From NCBI GenBank assembly GCA_037501455.1, contig CM074858.1, forward strand, positions 98,490,001 through 98,554,000: DNA of 64,000 nt, written 5' to 3'. A program made the position numbers and the translations under genes. Below, one piece after another: positions 56,954-64,000 of this stretch; the first letter of the stretch is position 1; each line of letters starts with the position of its first letter. The DNA is from Lantana camara (Eukaryota; Streptophyta; Magnoliopsida; Lamiales; Verbenaceae). Below the pieces are notes generated by a model. It worked only from the letters and a program-made list of their open reading frames with translations, searched no databases and was not told the DNA's origin.

Positions 56954-57745
56954 CTCTACTCCGTATAGCTCTAAAAAGCACGTGCGCATTGTTATACCGA
57001 TCTTGGTTCTGTGGTACTTGTGGTTGGAGAGAAATAATTCGAAACATAATGGGAATAATTTTAACAAATTTAATGTTATTCGCCGTGTCACTAACCATCT
57101 ATTTAATCTTTGCAAGTCAAGGCGTTTGAGCTATTCATGGAGGAAAGGAGATATCTTGGTGGCCAATAAACTAGGTATTAAGATTAGAAAACCACCGAGT
57201 AAGAACCCGCAGATTGTCTATTGGAGGAAGCCGCCGGAGCATTGGTTTAAAATTAATACGGATCGGTCGTCAGGGGGCAACCCGGGGCCTTCTGGGATTG
57301 GAGAAGTTATAAGAGATAATCAGGGGATGGTGGTAGATGCATTCAGTAGAGGAATTGGCATAACCACCAATACCGTAGCTGAGTTAGCTGCTTTAGTTGA
57401 GGGTGTTCGGAGGGCTGTCAATTTGGGGGAGGGGGGGGGGGGGGGGGGGGGTAAAGTCTTTGGTTGGAGTTGGATTCTAAAATCATTATTGATATTCTTG
57501 CTAGAGGCACCTACGGGGACCTGGGAGTTCAAAGGCTGATCGACCAATTTAAGAAACTTACTGGTGGTAAGCGGGTTCATTTATCTCATATTTTCAGGGA
57601 AGGCAACGCGGCTGCAGATATTCTTGCAAACAAAGGATCATCTTCTCAACAGGAATGGTCCCTCCAGGAGGGCTTATTCCCAGAGCTTAAAGCGAGAATA
57701 ATCTTGGACAAATGGGAGCTGCCGTCATTACGTTTTGATGAGTAA
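56954..57745 (+). pseudogene. LINE ORF2 RNase H domain with G21 tract
   Basis: A C-terminal RNase H with FKINTDRSSGGNPGPSGIG (first Asp), NTVAELAALVEGV (Glu), MELDSKIIIDIL (Asp) and FREGNAAADILANKGS (last Asp). Between the second and third motifs lies a run of 21 G (57431-57451). It translates as poly-glycine and leaves the third motif in a different frame from the first two. The final stop is at 57743-57745. Plant L1 lineages with this domain are known. Confidence 0.85.
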
Positions 57746-58508
57746 GAATTTTATCTTTGTCATTATGAATAATGCTTTAGTCATGGTTTGGTATGCTCCC
57801 TATATCGAAGATTTTATGCTTGATTTGGGAGGGGTAGTGTTCGTGTTGCAGGAACTTAATCCTAACCTCGTGAATTGGTGGATTGTGGATGATATTATTC
57901 ATGGCATATGTTGGGCTACCTACTTCTGGAGTAAGTTATTGATGAAGCTTTATTCTTGTGATTTGTGTGCCTTTTTTATTTCCGTTGACCTTACTGATCT
58001 TGGTCGAAGTGAGTCGGGAGCAGATTTGCAAGATGGATAGGAGAAATACCTGAAGCTCATGCTGAGTAGGAGTCCCGATCACGACGTATGGCCAGCTAGA
58101 AACTTATGTATTGACGGATACTGTGTACATCTTGTCCGACACCAATCGCCTCCGCTTTTGCATGGCCCTGAGGATGCTAGCGTTAAAGTGGAGAATACCG
58201 GTGATGGTATAAGGGGGCAGCTCACGTTGCTTATTTTAGAGCTGAATCTTCCGCTTAGCATGAGGGGCCTGTACTGGGCTTATGGGCATAGTGCTACGCT
58301 TGTGGCTAATTTTTCTTTCACTTGGTGCATGTCGTTCTTATCCCACGTTCTGATGTTTTGTAATTTTCGTGGGCACTTTTGCTTGTCCAGTACCCTTAAT
58401 CCATGGATCATGAACACTTGGTTGTACTTTTGCGTTGGCGTTTGGTTATATATGAGACGGCGCACTCGTTAAATTACCCTACGGCTATCTGCCGGTTAAA
58501 AAAAAAAA
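57746..58508 (+). other. LINE 3' UTR and A tail
   Basis: Non-coding, about 0.76 kb, T/G-rich with TTTGGGA-like pieces, ending CTGCCGGTT and a run of ten A (about 58499-58508). Two ORFs of 101 and 137 codons here show no domain and no homology that I recognise. Confidence 0.7.
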
Positions 58509-58509
58509 T

Positions 58510-58755
58510 TATAATTTTATGTTAGGGATTACAGGAGTAAATCAAACTTTTGGGACTACATAGAAATAAATGAAAATAAAAAAACTGACTTGTAATTAGA
58601 CCAAACCTCGACTAGTCCGATATAATTTTCCAATAGTATATTGACTCAATTATCTATAATTAACTAATATAAAACTAAAATCTTTGTATATATCTTTTAG
58701 AATTACACATGACATCATCCCGTATGTATTTATGACTTTGTGTGTGGGGGTTAAT
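58510..58755. repeat. Relic of an AT-rich dispersed repeat
   Basis: 58510-58630 resembles 51720-51885 in the same orientation: shared TTTTATGTTAG, GGGACTAC or GGGATTAT, GACTTGTAATTA and ATATAATTT blocks. The rest is unassigned AT-rich sequence. Confidence 0.4.
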
Positions 58756-60818
58756 TAGGGCTATCAATTCGGGTGGGTCGGGTTGCGGTAGGGGTATTAC
58801 ACAAAAAATCCCAGCCCGAACCCGAAATGAACCCGAAACCCCCCACCCTAACCTGAACCTATCGGGTTCGGGTTGACCTGATTTTTTTCAGGTCACCCGA
58901 CGACCCGACCCGACCCGACCCACAGAATGTGGAGAATTTGCTGCCAAAAAATGGAGCAGACTTAAGAACATATGTTTACAAACTTGCTATAGAATACAAC
59001 ATCAAGTAACAATAAACTAGAGAATAAATTTTCCTAGTTGGCTTGCTTACAATTTACAAAACTCTCAAGCTATAAATATGCACACAACTATTTAACTTCA
59101 CATACTCTTTTGGTAAATTTTTCTCTTCCCAAATCAACTCTTTTTATTCCTTCTGCAGCCAGCATTCTTTCCACAACCAGCTGAAAAGAAAGTTGTGTTA
59201 TTTTATACCATAACACAATTGTATATAAACATCTTCACCCTGGAGATTAAACATCTTCGCCCTGGAGATTATCTGTACAAACTAGATACATTTCGGTTAA
59301 GATTAAACATCTTCGCCCTGGAGATTATCTGTACAAACTAGATACATTTCGGTTAAGACTCGACTCGAAATAAACCAAATAATGACGCACGGCGATCCAA
59401 ATAAGTGAAAGTGTATGATATGTCTGAGTTATGAATTCAAATAAGGCTGATTGCATGCTCGGAGAATGGACTAGAAATTAATTAAAGCAATTAGACAAAT
59501 TAGGAATCTTAGTTCAATACAAATTTAAAGAATAAATCACATTTTAATTTATAAAATATACATATGACACTTGAGCAACGAAGTCGGAAACAAAAAGGTC
59601 AAGAAAATACAAGAAATTATAAAATTTAAACAAGAATCAACAAGCCAGACTAAAACACTTCTGTAGCAACAGTTAAAAAGGCAACAGCAGCAGCTCACAA
59701 AAAGGGGCAACTCAGGGGTTGCCTTTCTAATCCAAATTCCAATCTCAATTCTTAATTTCTACCAAAATCAACAACACATAACTAAAGTGCATACATCTTT
59801 CACATCTTTAAATAATTACTGACAATTAGTAGAAGCTGCAAGTAGTCCACACAAGGCAGCGACATGCAGGGCAAAACTTTGGTTGTTAAATGCAAGCATA
59901 GATTTGACCCAGAAGGTTGAAACTCATGAATGATTGAAACAATGATGTAATTATATGAAAATTTTCAATTGAATTTAAATGAAGCAACAACAATTAAGAA
60001 GCAGCAGCAAGTGGCGACAATAGCAACAATTCAGGGGGTTTGTTTCTTCATTTTAAATCCTAATTCGTACCATAATTCAACATTTAACAATTATTCAACA
60101 CAAAGCCATCATCTCCCAAGTCTTAAACTTATATTAACATGAATAAATCTCCAAAATTAATTAATCCCTCTCTAATTATAAAACCCTATTTTAAATACTA
60201 ACATCTAACTCCTATTCAAATAACCATACATAAAAATAGAGTTGTATACATATACATCTACACCAACTCACCAACGAGGAAAGAAGAGAGGAGGAGAGAA
60301 GAGATGGTGGCTGAAAATGGTGATGGCGGTGGAAGGTGTCGGTGTGAGCTGCTCTCCTTTTTCCAGAAATATACAAGACGAAGAGAGAGACGATAAAGGC
60401 GAGCGCGAGAAAGGGAAAACGCAGCGCTCTGTAAAAGGCATGGCCGAGATTCACCTTAAACTCAACAAAAATTGAAAAAAAAGGAAGAAGAAACCCCGCC
60501 GCTGCTCTGTGCTCTGAATCTTGAGGTGAGAAATGGAAAATCTGAGGGAAGGTTTGGGGTTTTCTATTTATATAGTATCCATTTTAATCGGGTGGGTCGT
60601 ATCGGTTGGGTGGGTTACGGGGTTGTAGGGTTACTCGATTGGATTTTCGGGTCAAACCGGGTCAACCTGAAACCTACCCGACCTTTCTCTCTCCTCATCG
60701 GGTCAATTTCGGGTCGACCCGATTCCAACCCGACCCGAAAACCCCCAACCTTAACCTGATATTCAGGCGGGGTGGGTCGGGTGGGTTTTTCGGGTTGGGT
60801 CAACAATTGACAGCCCTA
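58756..60818. mobile_element. Non-autonomous hAT-like element, 2.06 kb
   Basis: Ends are TAGGGCTATCAATT on the left and, in reverse, TAGGGCTGTCAATT on the right. A perfect 8-bp duplication GGGTTAAT flanks it at 58748-58755 and 60819-60826. CGGGT/ACCCG-rich subterminal tracts lie at 58775-58920 and 60590-60800. No transposase is seen. The interior is non-coding except for purine-rich and proline-rich stretches near 60240-60480 that could be captured gene sequence; the 77-80 codon ORFs there show no domain. Confidence 0.85.
59245..59356. repeat. Perfect 56-bp tandem duplication
   Basis: 59245-59300 and 59301-59356 are identical, each starting GATTAAACATCTTCGCCCTG. A partial third copy (CATCTTCACCCTGGAGATT) lies just upstream at 59229-59248. 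Confidence 0.93.
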
Positions 60819-60863
60819 GGGTTAATTCAACAATTATCACAGTACAGTCAGATACAATGCCAA

Positions 60864-61546
60864 TGTAACACCCCGGTTCCGGACGAGCAGGTAAGCACGC
60901 CACGTATGAGCTTGAGCGTTAGGAATTTATTTTTATTTCTTCCTTAACATATTAAATTCTTACATTACATCACAACTATATGCATTACGTTTCAATATAT
61001 TTATGTGAAATTATATGAAATTCATATCAAATTTAGAAATATTGCATGATTTGGAAATGATTGTTACGTGAAATAATTGTCGAACGTGCTTTAATTGTTT
61101 AATTGTCCTTATATGATCATTATTTAAAATTCAAGGACCAAATTGCATATTCTAATCTTGGACTTAATTGATCAATTACCAAACATTTTATCCTTGATTG
61201 CATAGCATACTTTCTATGATAGTGATGCATACGGATTACGTATATTCTTATGGATTTTGACATGTTTATGAAATCTTGGAGATGATAGTGTATTGATATG
61301 TAAGCCAGAATATGATGAACTTTTGAGTACTTGGTATGTGATAATGAAATGATAGTGTATATGCTTCCGCTTTTGAATTTTCATGTTTTGGATTTACATA
61401 AATTGGGTCTAGTCCCGCCTAGCTAGTTGATTTCTTGTATTGTCACTCGTTCGCTATATGTTTGATTTATGTGTGGATTATCCATTTCGTATGTGGATCG
61501 AGCTATAGTGCGGGGGATGTAGTGCTTTGACGTATAGGGTGCTACA
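60864..61546 (+). repeat. Gypsy 5' LTR with 2-kb internal deletion
   Basis: Opens TGTAACACCCCGG and closes GGGTGCTACA, but is only 683 bp. The first 350 bp match the start of the family A LTR. Near 61215 the sequence jumps to the last 335 bp of the LTR. The palindrome cassette and both predicted introns are lost. Confidence 0.88.
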
Positions 61547-61554
61547 TCTTAAGG

Positions 61555-61566
61555 TGGTATCAGAGC
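61555..61566 (+). other. Primer-binding site, initiator-Met tRNA type
   Basis: An exact TGGTATCAGAGC, eight bases after the LTR end. Confidence 0.92.
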
Positions 61567-61801
61567 CCGGTTGCAAAACCGAAGTTCTAGTGTCGTGTCT
61601 CGTGAGTCTAGGTCATACGGCATAGGACTAATTGTTATTTGAGAGTCTGTATTTTATTTGAACTACATGATTTACTTGAATTCTTGAATTAATTGAACTA
61701 TTTGATCTCCTTTAGTTACGTGATTTACTTGTATTGTGGAATTAATTGCACTCATTTGCATTTATTAATCAACCATGGTTGTATAGTGTTTTGATTTCAG
61801 G

Positions 61802-62711
61802 ATGCCTCGAGGTAGACCTCATCGTGAGCACTCTCCAGGACATAGGAGACACCGTCATAAGCATTCCCCTCATGCTCCTCCACCTCCACCCCCTCCTGCT
61901 CAGCCACAGGATTTCATGAATGCTGTAGTTGGGCTGATTGATCAGAGACTTAGAGAGTATGTGCCTCCAGCACCACCTGCGCCACCAGTGCAACCAGGGA
62001 CACCTATTTATGCTATACTTCGGGAGTTTCAGAGTCAGCACCCTCCTAAGTTCTTTATAGGCAATGATATTCAGGCAGAATGTGGCTCAAAGAAGTAGAA
62101 AGGACCCTGGAGAAAGCTCGTTGCACTATTACTTTGATTCAGGGCGAGGCCTATTCTTAGTGGGAGAGCACGAAGATTGTATTGGAGGCTACTGGGGAAG
62201 TTATTATTTGGGAGGTGTTTGTCAGAGAGTTTAAGAATAAATTCATTGCACCAGCTTCCACACTCAAAGACTGAAGGAATTCACGAAACTTAAGCAAGGA
62301 GGGAGGTCCGTCGCGGAGTACATTTCAGAGTTCGAGAGATTATCTCGCTATGCACCCAATATAGCGAGTGACGACTTCCATAAGGCTATGCAGTTTGTAC
62401 AAGGACTCCGACCCAACATACAAGCAGCTATTGAAGCAGTTAATACGAGTACCTGGAGGAAAGCCACTATTAAAGCTTTTAAGATAGAAGACTCAGTGAA
62501 TATAAGAAGACCTATTCCAAGCTCAGGGTAGGCTTCAGGTTCAGAATCGGGATAGGGTTCTAGTTCTGGGAAGAGGCTCATTTCTTATTCTACACCACCA
62601 CTACCGAAGGGGCCAGGAAAGAAATTTAAACTGACAGGACCAGTTCAGAAGGCTCCACGTGCTCCTGCTTTACCATCACCACCTCAGAAGCCTAGTTGTA
62701 CTTACTGTGGA
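61802..62711 (+). pseudogene. Gypsy gag relic
   Basis: Starts MPRGRPHREHSPGHRRHRH at 61802, then a proline-rich stretch and NAVVGLIDQRLREY, matching the other gag. A one-base loss near 62080 shifts the frame, about 30 bases of the core are deleted at 62100, and a stop replaces a tryptophan codon near 62159. Later parts (FERLSRYAPN-like, 62325-62360) are readable in other frames. It is non-functional. Confidence 0.85.
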
Positions 62712-63152
62712 TTGCCCACTCATACCTACGATGGATGCAGACGTCGGTTAGGGTTATGTTTGATCTGTTGGAGCACCGAGTATATGGTTGATGGCTGTCC
62801 GGATCGTCAGGATCGGTCACTTGGGGGTCAGAGATCACTCGTGAGGGCTCGTGCCTATGCTTTAGCTGGGGAGAAACCAAAGAATGCCTCAGAAGTTAGA
62901 AGTTTCTTGGGATTGGTCGGTTACTACCAAAGATTTGTAAAGGATTTTTCTAAGATTGCAGTCCCGTTAACCCGATTAACAAAGAAAGAGGTGAAGTTTG
63001 TTTGGGATGAAGAGAGTGACCAAAGTTTCAACTTCTTGAAAGAAAAGTTAGTTTCAGCTCCAGTGTTAACACTTCCGGAAGGCTCAAAAGAGTCTGCAGT
63101 TTATACTGATGCTTCGAAAGAAGTTCTAGGTTGTGTGTCGACTCAGAAATGA
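62712..63152 (+). pseudogene. Chimeric frame: gag zinc knuckle fused to RT connection/RNase H
   Basis: The frame starts with the zinc knuckle (CLICWSTEYMVDGC, in which the histidine of CCHC is tyrosine) and the segment [14 protein letters not shown]. It then passes without a stop into KPKNASEVRSFLGLVGYYQR, the RT connection domain. Compared with the intact order, protease and nearly all of RT (about 1.28 kb) are missing, and the junction sits in a short GGGGAG/GGGAGA similarity. RNase H then starts (YTDASKEVLG) and a TGA follows at 63150-63152. Confidence 0.88.
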
Positions 63153-63522
63153 AGGGTGAATGCTTATGCTTCCCGAAAATTAAAAGAATATGAGAAAAAT
63201 TATCCTACACACGACTTGGAGCTCGCAACCGTGATTTTTGCGCTTGGGAAATGGAGACATTATTTATACGGGGTTTCTTTTGAGATTTTCACCGACCACA
63301 AGAGCCTCCAATATTTATTCACATAGAAAGATTTGAATATGAGGAAGCGGCATTGGATGGAAAAATTAGAAGATTATGATTGCACTATCAAATATCATCC
63401 CTGGAAAGCCAATGGAGTTGCCGATGCACTCAGCAGGAAGGCAAGTGTATCAAATTTGGAAGTGAATGAAAGTGATAAAGTCCAACCAATTATTTTAAAG
63501 GCTCGGGTTTCCTATATTACCA
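63153..63522 (+). pseudogene. Gypsy RNase H remainder
   Basis: Continues RNase [33 protein letters not shown], a TAG near 63326, then [20 protein letters not shown] and LSRKASVSNLEVNE. It is interrupted by the TRIM at 63523. Confidence 0.88.
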
Positions 63523-63980
63523 TGTAACAGCCCAGAACCACCTTCCTGTGAATATTGTCCGCTTTGCACGCCCTTAATCGAAACGGCCTCACGGTTTTGT
63601 TCCTGCGCCCACTGGAGAACCCAGCCGTAGCGCAGAACGCGTCCACAGGGTGAGGTATCCATCTCCCCTTATAAGGAGAGATTTCGTTCTCCTCACTTCC
63701 GATGTGGGACATTACATCCACCCCCCCCATAAGGGCCCAGCGTCCTCGCTGGCACATCGGCGGGCCCCGGCTCTGATACCATATGTAATAGCCCAGAACC
63801 ACCTTCCTGTGAATATTGTCCGCTTTGCACGCCCTTAATCGAAACGGCCTCACGGTTTTGTTCCTGCGCCCACTGGAGAACCCAGCCGTAGCGCAGAACG
63901 CGTCCACAGGGTGAGGTATCCATCTCCCCTTATAAGGAGAGATTTCGTTCTCCTCACTTCCGATGTGGGACATTACATCC
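63523..63980 (-). mobile_element. TRIM-type retrotransposon, 0.46 kb
   Basis: Two 194-bp near-identical direct repeats (63523-63716 and 63784-63977) flank a 67-bp core. On the minus strand the LTR begins TGTAATGTCCCACATCGG and ends GGGCTGTTACA. The core starts with a primer-binding site TGGTATCAGAGC (63781-63770) and ends with a G-rich polypurine tract (63730-63717). It has no coding capacity, as expected of a TRIM. The CCCACATCGG start and CTTATAAGG block are typical of a widespread dicot TRIM family. Open frames across it are not genes. Confidence 0.88.
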
Positions 63981-64000
63981 ACCATACAACCGAAATTGAA

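Larger units (their letters stand above)
51968..58508 (+). mobile_element. L1-type LINE with RNase H, nearly complete, defective
   Basis: A full-length-looking non-LTR retrotransposon with a short leader (51968-52012), ORF1 (DUF4283 and zinc knuckle), ORF2 (endonuclease, RT, cysteine-rich RT-associated domain, RNase H), a 0.76-kb 3' UTR and a terminal A run at about 58498-58508. The RNase H at the C-terminus is a feature of some plant L1 lineages. At least six stops and two frame disruptions kill ORF2. I did not find a convincing target-site duplication. Confidence 0.88.
60864..64000 (+). mobile_element. Deleted gypsy (Tekay/Del-like), partial, with nested TRIM
   Basis: A relative of the full-length element at 19794-29887. 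It has a deleted LTR, a primer-binding site, a gag relic, and a fused zinc knuckle and RT-connection/RNase H region. It is cut by a TRIM at 63523-63980 and resumes at 63981 (ATACAACCG corresponds to the codons after 25700 of the other copy). The rest is beyond the window. Confidence 0.9.

Noticed and set aside
57735..58472. Two ORFs (101 and 137 codons) downstream of LINE ORF2
   Set aside because: They lie in the LINE 3' UTR, have no domain and show no continuity with ORF2.
51968..58530. Target-site duplication for the LINE
   Set aside because: TATAATTTT-like strings occur on both sides, but the region is A/T-rich and the match is not distinctive.
63523..63980. Cassandra-type TRIM with a 5S rRNA-like LTR
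   Set aside because: The LTR lacks a recognisable 5S A-box/C-box arrangement, so only the general TRIM class is claimed.

Overview
This window is a transposon graveyard from a plant nuclear genome, most likely a eudicot. The support is the content: Ty3/gypsy and Ty1/copia LTR retrotransposons, an L1-type LINE with a C-terminal RNase H domain, hAT-like DNA transposons, a TRIM element and candidate Helitron ends. Primer-binding sites match plant initiator-Met tRNA (TGGTATCAGAGC). I found no host gene, rRNA, functional tRNA or CRISPR array. Nearly every long ORF is a retroelement ORF or a shadow of one, and all the polyproteins are broken.

Layout. 1-5594: end of a minus-strand gypsy-type element (internal region plus 2.69-kb LTR), inserted in a plus-strand LTR whose 3' half remains at 5595-6781. 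6782-9295: broken copia pol plus a probable copia LTR remnant. 9296-13871: minus-strand non-autonomous gypsy with most of pol deleted. 13871-17276: candidate tandem Helitron ends holding a solo LTR (14231-16724, target duplication GAAAT). 17283-34596: an old hAT-like element with CCCGA-rich ends and a GGATCC minisatellite. The minisatellite is split by a solo LTR (19175-32005, duplication GATCC), which is split in turn by a full-length 10.1-kb gypsy (19794-29887, duplication AGAAG). 35800-48558: full-length minus-strand copia element (duplication ACTCA) whose right LTR holds a gypsy solo LTR (45468-48095, duplication GAGGT). 48559-50090: Tat-like gag relic split by a 1-kb hAT element. 51968-58508: LINE. 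58756-60818: 2.06-kb hAT-like element (duplication GGGTTAAT). 60864-64000: deleted gypsy copy with a nested TRIM, running off the window.

The large gypsy LTRs (about 2.5-2.7 kb) are one related group. They start TGTAACGCC or TGTAGCACC-type and end GGGTGCTACA in element sense. The complete element has gag, protease, RT, RNase H, integrase and a C-terminal chromodomain-like tail, which fits the Tekay/Del branch of chromoviruses.

The most unusual signal is repeated palindromic architecture inside this group. (1) Each LTR carries a 120-230 bp cassette of 4-6 short GC-rich palindromes. The palindrome differs between LTR families (GGGAACGGCCGTTCCC, TACCCGGCCGGGTA, GGTCGCGGCCGCGACC), while the flanking anchors are shared. 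(2) Internal regions carry a 28-29 bp period array of hairpins with an invariant CCCCG loop and covarying arms. (3) A hairpin next to the polypurine tract shows compensatory changes between families. (4) The LTR leader keeps splice-site-like signals that predict two introns, with the palindrome cassette inside the first. All of this was read by eye; no alignment, folding or database search was run.
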